Positions 1 to 12,550 of a DNA stretch of 64,000 nt are shown here, piece after piece. Source of the DNA: Ceratothoa steindachneri (taxonomy: Eukaryota > Arthropoda > Malacostraca > Isopoda > Cymothoidae). How positions within the stretch are numbered: position 1 is the stretch's first letter; every line of letters begins with the position of its first letter. The notes under the pieces were generated by a model that was not told the DNA's origin, searched no databases, and saw only the letters and a list, made by a program, of their open reading frames with translations. The DNA lies in NCBI GenBank assembly GCA_963969495.1, contig OZ018330.1, positions 50,647,973-50,711,972 of the forward strand. The letters run 5' to 3'. The translations under genes and the position numbers were made by a program.

Positions 1-2384
1 TTCCCATCCCATTTATTTGTCTCTTTCCTTCTTCCAATTTTAGTCATCCAATTTTCTTTCTTTCCATCTCATTTTCTATGCTAGTTTACTCCTCCCCTTC
101 TCTCATATAAGAGAACGTAAAGAAAGGAAAGCTAAACCCCCGAGAGTTAAATCAGATCCCCTTTTTTTAAATAGCCCTTGACGTGGTTAAATTAATAATT
201 TGAATATTTAATTGTTGGATTTGGCGATAAATTCTGATCATAATTCGGCCGTGAGTTCCAGGCCCAAGTGTAATTTAGATTTGGCTGATAATTGTTTGCC
301 TTTTTTATTCCAATTTTGATGTCTAATTTTCGCCTGCTCCTTTTTTATAAGCCTCCACGAGCAGTGCGTTCATTGGTATTATTTTTTGTTCTCTGTACTT
401 TGAGAATTGTGAGCTCATTTGTCAGGTTGGCGAAGGAACGGAGAGCAAAGGGGGAGCCTCATTTGTCACTGCTCTGAGAGTTTCTGTTTTTGCCCTCTTT
501 GATCTTAATTTGACTTGTGTTGGCACCCTTGCTCCTGGCTGTCAAAGCTCGCCTCGACAGCGCCGCGTTCGCTCGCGAGGCACTGTGCCACCCTAAATGG
601 TCCTTTAAACCTGATTGTTGACTGCATTACACGGATCGGTAAATACCGATGGGTTATATGTGGTTGGATGGGCGGGTAATTGCTCGGGGGCGGAAGCTGT
701 TGTATCTTTGTTCGTGGAGTAATCAGATTCGTTTCAGGTTTTTGTTAAAGGGGGAAGATAGCTTTGTTGAAGTCGGCTCTCAAAACACGGGCGCGATCCC
801 CTCGCATGTAAGGGTCTACATGTACGTACTTAGGTTCACGCGTCAAACGAGTGATTTATTTTAGTGTGAATGTTTTTGCGGATAAACGATGTTATGGAAT
901 TTTAATATTTACGCTAAATTAAATGTCAGACGTTGACATTTAGCATGCACGTATTTAATTTTATCGCATAGATTTATTTACTGATTTTTTGTGTATGTTT
1001 GTGTGGCCTGTATTTATAGATGTGAGAATAATTTGTTTACCTTTGAAAAACAATTTGAGGGTAAAAATCTATCATAATTGGGTCATTGGTAGTGTGTGCA
1101 CTTATTACTTATACTTAAACGTATGTGCATATCTCCGTATGTGCGCGCTGGAACTTTTAAAAAAAACATGATTATTTAGGTCTTCTCCGTTGCCGTCTAC
1201 TTTTTGTATTTTTTAGTTTCGTTATTTATGCCCTCGGTGTTTTTATACTATAGTGAATTTGGCTACCTGTATTTAATTGTTTGTAGATAATTTTATCAAT
1301 CCGTGTGTGTATAGCACATATTTATGAAGCTTAGATACATGTTCGTTTACTACTTTATCACGCGAGCTCATGGCTATGTGCGTGTTTTACCACATTTATT
1401 TGCTCTATGTAAGTAGGTTTATTTGTTTTAAAATTAAGGATTAGGAAAGTCTCGTTTTAAAGAGGAGATTAATGAGCACGTGAGAGGGCGGGTCTGAGCT
1501 CTGCAGTTGCCTCTCGCCCTCTCCCTCCTCATTGAAAATGCTCTTCCTCTCAATTCGTGAGTCAATTTTTGTATGCGATGAGGTGGGCATCTCTGCCCAG
1601 ATTCGTTCATGTCTTGGGTCTTTGAACACTTGACCTTTATTTCCCTGCGCCCGGCCTTCTCCGTTTGCTCTTTTCAATTATCAATCATTAAATATTGGTA
1701 CTGAGCATCGATACATAGTTGATGTTGGGTAAATTAAGCGGATCCCGAAACTGGGGCTCTTTCCATTCGACCCAAGATACCGGAGGACACCCGCGAGGTG
1801 CGCTTGTCCCCCCTGAAGGGAAAGAAAGCGAGTGAGGAAGTGATCATATCGGTGTGATGAGAAAGTGTCATTATCAGTTACACGCGACTCCGTGGTGAAT
1901 TGACAAAATTGAAAATAAACAAAAACATTCACACCGATACATCTGCGCACATACACCTGTAGCTAAAAGTATGTTTAGCACCGCTCATAGATTGAACATA
2001 TTTGATTAAATTTTTTAGTATTTATCCTATTATTCATAAATATGTATGATAATAATGTGTATTTTGCTAATATTACTTCCTATTTTACTAAATGTGTGTA
2101 ATTAGTAAAATGGTATTTTTGTAAAATCAGAATTTAATATTTGTTATGTTTCAGCTTAAATTTATAACTAATGTGTAGTTATTATCGTTTGTTTTTGTTG
2201 TTGGGGGGAGGAGGATTGTTTTGTTGTCTTTTTTGTGTTTTTAATGACTAATATTGCGCTAATATTGATTGCGGCGATTTATGCCCTTGGTAGTAGTTTC
2301 GAGACGGGGGAGGGGGGGCTTAAGAGAATGTCGCTTCAAAATCGTGCATACCCTCGGGCCTGGGCACCACTTGGTGGAAGGCTT
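1..2384. other. anonymous intergenic DNA
   Basis: No gene supported. AT-rich with moderate CpG patches near 540-600 and 1,730-1,830. A 16-bp palindrome (atcggtaaataccgat) lies near 633-648, and a short inverted repeat of ttttacta/tagtaaaa lies near 2,091-2,111. Short open frames here have no recognisable motif. Confidence 0.6.
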
Positions 2385-2700
2385 CCCTGCACCGCACTGA
2401 GACGACTATTGGTTACCCCATACTGTCCGGTATATTATTGTGAAATGTCTCTCGTTCTCGGGACGGATTCGTGCACTCATGAATGTGCAATTGCCCGTTC
2501 TTTTTTTGTTTGTTGGGTACATGCTCTGGTTTCGGAGGGAAAAGGGGTTCCCTTCTGTTGCTGGGGCATGCTTTATCCTCTTTTTGGTAGTCTAAGTTGT
2601 TTTGTTTGTGGTTTTTGCGTTTATTTTTTTCTTGTTTTTAATATAGCCTAAGAGATGGACTAATAAATATTAATTTTGGTGACATTTCTTTGTCAACGTG
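2385..2700 (+). pseudogene. 3' end fragment of family A non-LTR retrotransposon
   Basis: A decayed copy of the last coding segment of the I-like element at 17-21 kb. At about 2,401-2,455 one frame reads DYWLPHTVRYIIVKC, which aligns with DDCVVPQTVSHILVEC in the longer copy; the first Cys pair and the His of the zinc knuckle are lost. After a frameshift, MSLVLGTDSCTHEC at about 2,440-2,490 matches LSLVLGTSSF of the longer copy. Nothing upstream is recognisable, so this is a 5'-truncated insertion, the usual product of target-primed reverse transcription. It is too decayed to act. Confidence 0.6.
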
Positions 2701-4363
2701 ATAAATTATTGTAACGGTAATATCGATCAAATGTCTCAGATGTAGTAAGTTATATGTGTGTTGTTTGCATTATTCATCTCGTATCTTCCACACTTTCATT
2801 TTCCCCAGCTTCTCCACTTGTACTTCTTCAAAAACTCCCATTTTGTTTCCGAAAGTTAATTAAAAAGTGTGGGTGACTTATTTACTACAGAATTTTACAC
2901 CACTCGTAAATGTCTCTTAATTTTCCTTCATGCACGGAAGCTTTTAATTATCTTCAATGGGCCGTACGTTAGAAATTCATTTGTGTAAATTGGGTGAAAA
3001 AAAAGAAGAAAAAGAGTTTTAGGAAAATAAATAGGTTAAAAAAATGGGGCTAATTAAGAAAGTGAAACGTTATAAGACTAGGTACACCAAATTATTTAAA
3101 AAAAAAATTCTTTCTCAATCTCTATTATTATCTTTTCTCAGGTAAGCTTTGGAAGGAATCGTTCGGGGCCTGAACTTGTTCATGGCGTGCACAGTAAGTT
3201 TCTTTTATTTCTTCCCTTGTGGTTGTCTAATTATTTACCTGGACTCTGAATTGGGTCTTGGGGAGACCGGAGTGAGGGGGAGGGAGGGTACAAGGATGCT
3301 TCACAAGCCCCTGCATAATATACCAGCAAACCTTTTTAAGAGGTTGAGATGCTTGTCTTCTCGGCTCATAGATGGAAGGACGGATTTAAAGGGGAAATTT
3401 CTGCTCGCCTCCACTGCAAAGATATCTGGTGCAATTTAAAACGACGAGGGATTCTTAATAAAAATATATTGCCAGTTTGAATGAAGCTGTTTTGTTCTTT
3501 TGAAATCTCGTCGGTTGTTTGGTAAAGTCTGGTTAGTTGTTTAATCGTTTGTATGAATGCAAGATTTCGGTTTATAGTTGGGGGTGGGGTCAGTTTAGAA
3601 GAAAGGTCTCGAATGGTAGAGGGGAAAAAATGAGTGAATTGAGAGCTTGGGAGGTTGGTTGAGAGTTAATTGAAGATGTTTTTTTGCCGACTGCAAGTTA
3701 TTGTTGATCATCTTTTCTTTCCTCGAAAAAACTAAATACGTTTTATAGAAAGTTGACACTGGGTCGCTTGTATGTGTGCGGAAAAACGCAGCATGTACGT
3801 TTACTTGTGCGTTTGCCGCATGCGCGTTAGATTTTTGTTTTGCTGATACCGATCAGATTGTGATTTTTTCTCCCCGGATATTTTTTTTTTTTGGGGGGGG
3901 GGTCCTGATATGAGATTTTTAACTTTTCTCAATTAAGCATTGTAGGTAATTAAGCATGTGGGGTTGTATTGATAAACGAGCACCTGACTAGGATTGCCAG
4001 AAGACCCATTTTGAAAGAGGAGTTACCGGCCCCCTGGGCTTTCTTCATTTTGCCCATCTACTTCTTGTTATTATTTGACCGTGAATAAAAGCGTGTGTTT
4101 TCCCGATTACTGACATGTGCGTGTGTTTAGTCTTATGGATTAAAATGAAACTTCGCCCATCATGATCAAGCGGTGGCCCAATCCGATGACTTCTTTCGGG
4201 ATTGGGTTGGCGCCGGTTTGCCCTCTTTTCTCCTTTTAGAGTTTTATGAATTGTAGTATTTAGAAAGATTTAGGTTTGTTTTTTAGTCACTGATCCTTAT
4301 AGGTCTTGGGAAAATGTCATAGATTTGTGAACGGTTGTATATTCATTTTCGGGGGGGGGGGGT
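2701..4363. other. anonymous intergenic DNA with homopolymer runs
   Basis: No gene supported. Contains a T12-G10 junction at 3,881-3,902 and a G12 run at 4,351-4,362 directly before a hAT-type element end. No motif-bearing frame was found on either strand. Confidence 0.55.
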
Positions 4364-4484
4364 CGGGTTGGCAAATAAAAAAACGGGGTTTGGGGGGCTT
4401 TTTCAAGTGAAATTTGAAAAAACCTGTTTGTTTTTTGTTTTTTTACAAAATTGCTTTTTTGTGAAATATGCATTAACCTTTTTA
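4364..4484 (-). repeat. partial copy of hAT-type MITE (same family as 22,010-22,514)
   Basis: On the plus strand this starts cgggttggcaaataaaaaa and runs through a ggggtttggggggctttttc block, then an aaaattgc block. This follows, in order, the reverse complement of the right end of the complete miniature element at 22,010-22,514. About 110 bp align with small indels, after which similarity fades. The other end and a target duplication are not visible, so this is a solo end. It proves that the element is a repeat family. Confidence 0.7.
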
Positions 4485-4739
4485 CCACAAAGTATTAGCG
4501 TGAGGATTTTCGTGATTGGATGAGGAAGTGGGTCGCATGTGGTACAGCTGCATATCGCATCTCGCTCCCTAACGATGATTGATTGTCTTTATGTGAGGAA
4601 CCAGTTTTCTGTAATTCAAATCTGCGGTTAATAAGCGTTTAGGGAACTTATTTCATTGTTCACCTACGTCTGACTTTGTGGTAATTTCTTTATCAATTTT
4701 GTTTGGTCAAGTTTGTTGAGCGGATTTGGCTAGAAAGGT

Positions 4740-4895
4740 TCTCCTGACCTGGGACCAAAATAAAATTCAGGAGCCCCTGTGTTCTTCTTCTTTCCTCTCT
4801 TTGGAGTTTAACTTATTTTCTCTCTTAGAGTCGGCGACTTCCGCCCAAATAGGCAGTCGCCAGATGGGCTCCGAAAATTAAGAAAAAATCTCTTA
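4740..4895 (+). mobile_element. family A retrotransposon 3' tail
   Basis: Non-coding 3' terminus of the I-like family. At 4,833-4,880 the sequence carries cggcgactt, then ggcagtcgccagatgggctc, then an A-rich end. The tail of the long copy at 20,988-21,045 has the same blocks in the same order. The gcgact/agtcgc arms can pair, giving a short 3' hairpin of the kind some non-LTR reverse transcriptases recognise; the hairpin role is inferred. No coding sequence is attached. Confidence 0.65.
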
Positions 4896-7154
4896 GTGTT
4901 TGTGGTCTGTGGGGAATTTTGTGGAGCTAGTCAAGATTCACTTTGTGTCCTTTTCAGTTATCTGATAAGTAATGCCCGAAAACTGATGTTAATAGATTTG
5001 TGTGGACTCATTAAAAATTGTATTGTGCTGTTACGGTTGAAAAATTTACCCACCAAACTGAAATCCTACCATTCAACGATTCACAGGCCTCTGCAACACC
5101 ATGGAATGCTGTCTAAACTTGGAAAATGCGTTCCTCTTGTTTGATGGACGCCAACCGCAAAGCAAGTGTAGACATCTGCATATTCTTTAAAACCTCTCGT
5201 CATTTCTGGAACCATTAGGGACTAGAGATAAAAAAAAATTGAATTTAAGGGACGCACGCCAGTGTTTAGTGGTAGTAACCTTGCTAAAGTTCAACCCAGA
5301 AAGGACCTCCATTTAAGGAAAGTTTTTATTTTGGGGGAGGCATTATGTTGGTATGATCCAGTTGCTACCAATTAAAACAACCGATTACAACATGCATCTA
5401 TTTTCAGCTATTAGGTCCTTTGTGCACTGATTTGAAGAAAATATGACTTCTCTGATCAGTCGCAAATGCGTCCTGTTCCATCTTGATAATGCATGGTCCG
5501 ACACAGCAATAATCATACCTGCGTTGATGGAAGACCGGCTGGGAAAAACTCCCGCACTCTTCCTCTTCCCAAGATCTTGCTCCATCCGATTACCACCTAT
5601 TCACGGAATTTGCAGAGCCATCTTGATGGACTAAACTTTACAACACATGAAAAGGTGGAAACTACCTCCCCTAAAACTTCTTTTCCTCCCAGCCTAAAGA
5701 GTCTGTACACATGATATTGAGAAGCTTTTGAATCGTTGGGAGGAAAAAATTCTAATAAAAGATAAGAATCAGTCACCTTTATCTCTTATCCGAAATTCGG
5801 ACATTACTTATGGGATGACCTGATAGTTTGTTTGATTATGGGGTCCAAACCCTATGCTTATGATTGTTTTTTTTTATGATTCCCCCCCCCCCCCGATGCA
5901 AAGCTGTTTCAATAATTGCGTACGTATTTATTGGAGAATTGCAAAATGAATGTAGGTAACAAAAAAATGCTGCCATTTTTGACAGCACGGCTACACTAGT
6001 ATATACCTGTCCTATATGATGCAGAGATTGTATGTATTGAAATAACGACTGTGTGTTCGCTACATTTTATATTTGCAGCGTTTTTGTTCTGGCAACGAAT
6101 GGTATTCACGTATGTATGTTGGCAGAAGAATAAATAAAACAAGGAAAACCTTTAAATTAGTCTGCCTTTCTTCTGTGCCTTCCGAATTTCTTATTAAATC
6201 TGGAAACCTCGCCCGATGTTCAATTTTGTAGTGGTTTGCCATTTGCGTATGCATGTCCCAACCCGAGATATGATCAGAATGGGAAAATTTTAAACGTGGA
6301 AGCAGTATTACGAGACTTAATTCCATGCTTGTATGTTTGCCAGACTGATGTGATATCGGGTGGTTACACGCAGTTCTGCCCGATTTTACGGCCATTCAAT
6401 TTTAGATGCGCCAAGAACCCTATGGTCGTCCGAGGCCGTCAGGAGCGGCGAATTCACGCCAACCAAATTTGGGTCCTTGGCGTCTTCGGCATCGTTCTTT
6501 TATGGGATCATTTTCGAGGCTTATCTCGGTTGGAGAAAAGGGTTTCCATTTTTGAGAAGTGCTGCGCTCTGGAATCAGGGGATTAGATAGGGATATTTGC
6601 ACAAGATGGCTTGCCGCCGCAGCCTAAATATCTGTGCGCACGAACGCGTGTCTACATCAAGGAAACAGCGCCATTTATTTTTAGGGTACATACATTTTTC
6701 TTGGTTTTTTTTTGTCTTTGGATGCCATTGAAAGCTTGGTCGTGTTTCCGTTTAGAACCCAATTGCCAAGCTTCACTTATGAAACGAGGCTCATCGCCCA
6801 TACTGGTTTACGGAATTGGGTATGTATGAATAGGAGCGATAATCATACATTAATCGGAATCAGACCCGCCCCATAGCGACCTCAAATGGCCATTTTGAAA
6901 CTTAAATTAGTGTTGAAAAGGGTTAAAAAGAGATACCAGAGACTTATCATGGTGCCTACTTCCTATCCAATCAAGGATGATGGCAGGGCTCTCGCTTGTG
7001 TGCTCAATTACAATTATGTGACCCGACGAAAGAATGAAATTATCTTTGGATTTCTCTCGGCGAAATGTTATTAACTTAGTTTCTATCGATTCGAAGTAAA
7101 TATAAAAAAAAAAATTGCTTAGTGCCTAAGAGAATAGAGGCAAGATAACGAGGT
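4896..7154. other. anonymous intergenic DNA
   Basis: No gene supported. Overlapping short frames occur at 5,385-5,714 and 6,060-6,600 on both strands, but none shows a domain, repeated motif or plausible codon bias. A C13 run lies at 5,882-5,894. Confidence 0.55.
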
Positions 7155-8045
7155 TATTTGTTTTGTCTCCGTGAAAGGGAAAACATTTCAATTGGCCGTT
7201 CAGTACATTGAAAACCTGAAATTGAGAGGAAGGCCAAAAATGGGTAAGACTTTGGGCAGAGGGTCCCTCCCAGAATCATTCAGGAGGCTAACCTGCCAAA
7301 ACAAATGGATTAAAATGGATGGGAAATACTTGAATTACCTGAGATTCGTTGATAATATTGTACTCATAGCTGATAACCCAGAAAATATTTAAACAATGCT
7401 TCAAGAACTTAACCATGAAAACAAACCTGGGCCTAAAAATATTTCAGAAAATCAAAAGTCATCACAAACCAAACAGAGGTCGACATGATAGACATCACAA
7501 TTGACAACAAGCAAATTGAAATGGTACACAAATATGTGTATCTGGGTCAACAGATTACACGTCACCTGGAAAAGATCAAGATATCCAACTGATAATCACT
7601 AGGCTGGGAAGCATTTGGAAAGGCGAGCATCATCTTTAAGAGCAAAATGCCTATGTGCCTGAAAAGAAAGGTATACAGCCAATGCATAATCCCAACTATG
7701 TATGACCTTTAGAACAGAAACTTGGAACCTAACCAAAACTTCCATGAAAACCTTGAACAGCACAAAGTGCCCATAAACTCATTATGATGGGGCTAACTTG
7801 GCGCCACAGACAATCAATCAGCCATTGGGTACGTGAACAAAAGAAACTTCAGGATACACACAGTGGAATCTGAGAAACGAGCAAAAACTAGATGGAAAAA
7901 TGATCTCCAGAAATATGAACAAAATTGGAAACAAATTACACAAGATCACCAAAATTTTAGATAGTTGGCAAAGAGCTTCTTTCAACAGAAGCAGGCTAAT
8001 CCCTGAAATGATTATGTTGATAAGTAGATGAATATTACACATGCA
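7155..8045 (+). pseudogene. RTE-type non-LTR reverse transcriptase, 3' portion, decayed
   Basis: Family-typical blocks in order across several frames: KMDGKYLNYLRFVDNIVLIA at about 7,312-7,371, then a TMLQELNHENK block, then a VHKYVYLGQQIT-like block near 7,525-7,556 and a terminal KRAKTRWKNDLQKYEQNW-like block near 7,875-7,930. These match the palm, the YLGQ block and the C-terminal TRW end of RTE-clade reverse transcriptases. The catalytic Phe-Ala-Asp-Asp reads FVDN, so the active site is gone. Stops and frameshifts separate every block. The 5' half, endonuclease included, is missing. Confidence 0.75.
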
Positions 8046-10741
8046 CACGTTGAAGTGCAACAAAATTATGTTGCACATTAGTTGCAACATTTTCACTATT
8101 TTCAGTGGTTCAAGTAACCATCATGTTCATGTGTTTAATAAATAGTAGTGGGATTTAAAAATTGAAAACCAACTTCGGGTCCCTGTGTAACACCTAACAC
8201 AGATCGATCCTTGGTACTGTGGGTTCGTTCCAAATTAAGCGGCCGGGTTGCAAAATCTGCAATTGGAGTAGCAATAGCTTCGTCTTCTAGCCATGGGAGG
8301 TTAGGATTGTGTTTCGTTTTGCTGCTTCTGCGTGTGTTGCAGCCCCTCTCTCCTCGCTTATGTTGCTCGAGTAAACTTATTAAGGGAGCCGTTTATTTCC
8401 CTCTAGGGTTCGCACTTTGCGAGTTTCATCGGCTAATGCGTCCTCTCGTATCCCTCGCGCCTTAAATTATTAGTACTTTTACATACATTTTCACATTCTG
8501 GAGGAAATGCCGCCGTTGGTTTTTGCCTTTTAAAATATCTCTATAGTCAATTACATTTGTCTAAAAATAATTTCTCCTCTGCTTCCCGAGAAAATGGTCT
8601 TGATCTCGGGCGCAGGGAAACGCTCAGGGGTGCTTCTTTCTCGCCATTAATCCCTCGCGCAATAATCAGACGTCCGGCCAATTCATTAAACTTGCAAAAA
8701 TTTCAATTCGTGCAGTGGCCATTAAACACGAACCGTTTCTTGGTACTTAAAAGGGCCGGAGGTGCCTTTTCGCCAGCTGTTTTATTTCCCATTTTAATCG
8801 TGAATGAATGAGAAGGCGCCCACTTGTAGTAGGCTTGTTGCTTCATTGCAGGAATAATTCACTAAACATACCTTCATTTCATTCATAATGTTAAAATTTA
8901 GGTTGGAGGTGCCAATGGATTTATTATAACAGGGTGGGAGATAGCGCTCCCGTTCTGCCTTAAGTAAACGGGGCCTGGGACGCCCCTTTGGGTGTATTTG
9001 GTCGTGAAGCACCGCAGTTCGCTCCTTTTTGTGTTTTTCTCGGAGAGGTGCCGCCGCTAGGGCGTTACTCTTGCCTGTTATTCACCCCGTCAATTGCCTG
9101 AAAGTGGAGGGGAGAAATTTCCCTAGGGCGCGGACGAGGGGAGTTTGCATTATTATTCGGTTTGAGAGCTACGGGCGAATGGACAAATGCGCGGATGAGC
9201 GCCAGATAGAATTGAATTGGATTACCGCCTTTTTTAGTTCCTTACTTCACCCCTATTCTCTCCCTTCCGCTGTGCGATCGGTTTCGTATCGCTGGTGGAG
9301 TTCGGCTGTCGTTCAGCATAGTCACGCTCATTTGTCGCCTTGGCACGTACCCGCTTTCTTTCTTTGGTGGTCATGTGGGTTCATCTAAAGTATACCTAAT
9401 GATATGATGTCTCAACGGATTGTCAAATGGTATTATCTCCTATTACTAACTTTCAGGATACAGTCAGTTTTTGATGGCTTTCCGTATTGCGGCGAATGGC
9501 TGTTTCCATTCGGAGCAGCATCTCAATTTTTCCCTTCCCTCTATCATCCTTACTTATGAATGCGCGTCATCAATTGGTGTATGATCTTTGTTGGGAAAGC
9601 GACTTAAATCCGCGGATATTTGCCTTCCTCTTGTTTTAGGTTTATACCCTTTTCCAGTTCTCCTTTCAGCCAGATTTATTTGACGATCTGTGAGGGGAAG
9701 TGCCTCCCTTTTCAATAGTTGATGAGGTGATTGTGTTACGTTGGGTCGTGCATTGGAAATCAATGATGCCAACATGAGCGCGGATTAAAGGGTACCCCCA
9801 ACCCCTCCTCCCCATTCCTTTCGTGATTCCTGAGAGCTTTGGGGGGGTATGATGGGGGCTGATCCTAGGGAGTACGGTCAGCTGTTCAATCACTCGGTCA
9901 TCACTGATTCAAGGAAAGGCAGCGGCACCCGGGATCAAAGAGCGGGAAATAGGTTGTATGATGGAGTTGTTAGCCTTTGACGAGGGCCAGGTTAGGATGG
10001 AGTAGCATGGCAGTCAGTGTCTTGTAATTTCATCAATTTAAATCATGTTTTTTGTGAGCTTTGTTTTTAGCCTCTCCTGTAAAAGTTACTGTGGTTTTGA
10101 TTTGGGTCCGCTTCCAATATGCTCTCCCGGCCTCATCACTTAAGGGGTATTGCTTTAGTTTGATATTTACCGATTATGTGCGCCCTACATAGCTCTTGTA
10201 CTGGGCTTTTATATCGAATTTTCTGCCAATCACTTTGCTATTACAGGATTAACACTACCGAGTTATGTAAGTACCGGCAGTTTCTGATTAACACTACTAT
10301 GAAGACATTAAAAGTTAATTATACTATTTGAAGTGGGAGCAGCGTTCTCTCGGTTCTCTTTGTTAAAAAGTTGCTTAAAGGTTTTAACAAGCATGTTTTT
10401 TTCTGAAGAAACCGCTGTTCTATCTTTGCGTGAACATTATCTTTTGTTGGTTCTCGAAGAAGCTGAACCTTGTTCACATCGTTGTGGTAGTATCACGCAG
10501 GTGGAAAAATACCGCAACACAGATTATATAAATGTCAAATTGAATTCCAGACTGAGTTTGTTTGACGGCAAGATCACAAAGTACAATTAATGTTGGTATA
10601 ATGTGTATTATGAAGCTTATAGCCATGTGGTTTTCTAGCGTAAAAGAAGATCATTTTGCCTGGAAGATACTGAGAAAAGGAACAACCTTTTTCCTAGCAT
10701 TTTTAGGTGACTTTATAAGCGTCTTGGACTTTGACTTAAAA
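8046..10741. other. anonymous intergenic DNA, partly CpG-rich
   Basis: No gene supported. The stretch 8,560-9,380 is richer in CpG than its surroundings and carries several ATTA/TAAT words, for example in the stretch from cgcgcaataatc to ttcattaaac near 8,656-8,692. That composition would suit a conserved non-coding element, but nothing proves it. Frames at 9,029-9,388 and 10,333-10,590 show no known motif. Confidence 0.5.
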
Positions 10742-11193
10742 AGTTGAAATTGGGTGAGGTTAAAGAATAGAGGTGGTGTGGGAGACAGAATGAATAGGTC
10801 CCTGGTGAAAGGGTATCTGTTTTGTTTTTACTTTTTGGTTGTATTTTATGTTGTTGTTGTTTTTATAAACTATAAAATTTATAGCTTATACTAATTAAAT
10901 GAAACCTGTTAATTCAATTAGGTTAGATTTGATCTTAATGGCATTCATGCCTTTATCTGGGGCGGGTTTTTGTTCCTGCTCTGGGTTTTTGAGAAAGATT
11001 TTTAAGTGAATTTCAGCATTTGAATAAAACATTAGATGTTATATAATTGCAAAGTGGCCGTTAGACACTAAACCAGTACCGCTTGGGGTTAATGATGTCT
11101 GCTACCGGCACCTTTTAAGATATATAATGTAATATAAATCGATATAACCACGGCGACTGTATTTGTCGCTTGGATTGTTCTCATGCATATTCG

Positions 11194-11352
11194 ATAGTGG
11201 TGAAAGGGTTTTGAACAAGATAGTAAAAGGTAAGTTTAGTATAAGTTTGAAGTTGTTTTTTTACTCCTGGTGGAAGGGTATCTCCAGCAAAAGTAGACAG
11301 TATAGTAAAATAGTACGTGAGACCAGGGTTGAATAGATCCTTTCACCACTAT
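11194..11352. repeat. 14-bp perfect inverted repeat, 131-bp spacer
   Basis: atagtggtgaaagg at 11,194-11,207 is exactly complementary to cctttcaccactat at 11,339-11,352. It sits between the two surviving ends of copy J1. A related ctggtggaagggtat word inside the spacer resembles ctggtgaaagggtat in the J1 tail at about 10,802. Possibly a small foldback element or a duplicated tail. Confidence 0.5.
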
Positions 11353-11541
11353 ACTCTCGTACTTTTGCACTACTAATCTATACCTCCTAACTTTAAAAAC
11401 GTGGCTACCTTTGTCCACTTATGATTCCGAAGAATCTCGTCCGTGATTTGGTCAATCGAGTGTCCTCCAACCTAGGGGTCGAGGCGTCGGCAGATCACAC
11501 TTGTATGTGTGCGTATTTGTGGCGGTTTCTGAAGTATGAGA

Positions 11542-11844
11542 TCAATTTTCCGAAGGGTGTCTGAGGCACGGGGGGGGGGGGGAGGAGAGGGTTTCCATGT
11601 CCGCCTCTCTCGCACAGATAGCCGCGTAGCTATTTGGCAAATCAATTAGCTGTACGAGGACAATATTGAGTTCGCTGTAAATTCTCTCCAAGACCTTGCA
11701 CCAGTCCGGTTTTTGCCGGCCTGGCAAGGTCTTCAGGGCAATACGCCGCGTCTCCCTCATCTCTCCGTCATTGCACCCAAGGGCGTAATTTGGGAGGGAA
11801 TCTGGAGGGACCCGAGTCTGTAAGTGAGTGTAACTGGTGTGCAT
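11542..11844 (-). pseudogene. family J ORF1 N-terminal fragment (J1)
   Basis: A 100-aa frame whose middle reads IALKTLPG, then ERIYSELNIVLVQLIDLPNS, then YAAICAREADMETLSS. It aligns with the ORF1 start of copy J5: VPLRTISG, LFGRLNVAILRLIDSPTG, YVAICEEQDIETL. ORF1 of this class is a gag-like nucleic-acid-binding protein, but this piece stops well before the zinc knuckles. A G13 run (11,570-11,582 on the plus strand) interrupts the frame end. Confidence 0.65.
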
Positions 11845-12139
11845 GTAGTTTTAGGGATCCGTTATGAAAATAAGGAGGAGTGGTATGTGGAGAAGGTGAA
11901 AATTGTCGAAGGAACAAAGGGCGACTTTACTTTCAGGTAACGCAGAGGAGTCCTTCATCCTTTTCCTCAACTAGCCCCCAGCAAGGCCAGTCAAGGAGAA
12001 AATAGCCACTTGCGAACGTATCACTGCTGGTGGAATATCCAGTCACGCACAAGAAAGCGGTATCCAATTAACCTCATTCGAATGAAATCCAGTCCAAATC
12101 TTTTAAAAAAGTGACTGTACCAAACGACAAACGTCGTAT

Positions 12140-12550
12140 CATCTAACCCTAATGTCTCGACAGCTTCAGGTCGTTATTTTGTCACCTCCGAATCGGACAC
12201 ACTCGCCGGACCCAAGGCCATTTGATGGAGCGCTACTTTAAACCTCATTGTGACGACTGTTTGGTCCCCCAGATTGTTCGACACATTCTTATAGAATCCT
12301 GCAAACGAGGGGGGAGGGGGGCATCGGGTGCTATTTTCCCTCGCTATCGCTTGCCCTTCGTATTTGGGACGGATTCGTGCACTCCTGAATGTAGACTGCT
12401 CGAGTTGTTTGACATGACTGGCCTCCTCCTCTATTGTACTTAGGTTTTTTTATGTTGGTTGTGTTTTTATCACTTTTTTTATCCTATTAGTAGGCCAACA
12501 TATTTCAGGTGCTATATCTTTGCCGGTAGTCGCCAGAAGAGATCCTGAAA
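12140..12550 (+). pseudogene. 3' end fragment of family A non-LTR retrotransposon
   Basis: Nucleotide-level match to 20,500-20,760 of the long family A copy, starting at cgacagcttcaggtcg (12,158) and including tctccgaatcgg and tgatggagcgct. One frame gives MERYFKPHCDDCLVPQIVRH, keeping the Cys-Cys-His part of the terminal zinc knuckle (CDDC...H); the last Cys is shifted. The domain end, FGTDSCTPEC, follows near 12,361-12,392. A gccggtagtcgccaga word with A-runs near 12,523-12,550 resembles the 3' tail hairpin. 5'-truncated and inactive. Confidence 0.75.

Larger units (their letters stand above)
10742..11860 (-). mobile_element. family J copy J1, gutted non-LTR retrotransposon
   Basis: The two ends of a family J element remain on the minus strand. 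The ORF1 start (11,542-11,844) is at the right. At the left, 10,742-10,990 is the 3' tail: its reverse complement matches 53,650-53,910 of copy J6, including cctttcaccagggacctatt, cacaccacctctattcttta and the upstream ataaaggc.tgaatgcca and taattgaattaaca blocks. Endonuclease and RT are absent. About 550 bp of unmatched DNA with an inverted repeat occupies the middle. It is best read as an internally deleted or rearranged copy; two separate insertions are possible. Confidence 0.6.

Noticed and set aside
292..864. Short frames of 61-71 aa near the left edge
   Set aside because: No motif, no homologous frame elsewhere in the window, and length expected by chance.
6060..6602. Overlapping frames of 60-116 aa on both strands as possible exons
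   Set aside because: Four competing frames in the same 540 bp, no domain, no clear splice context.
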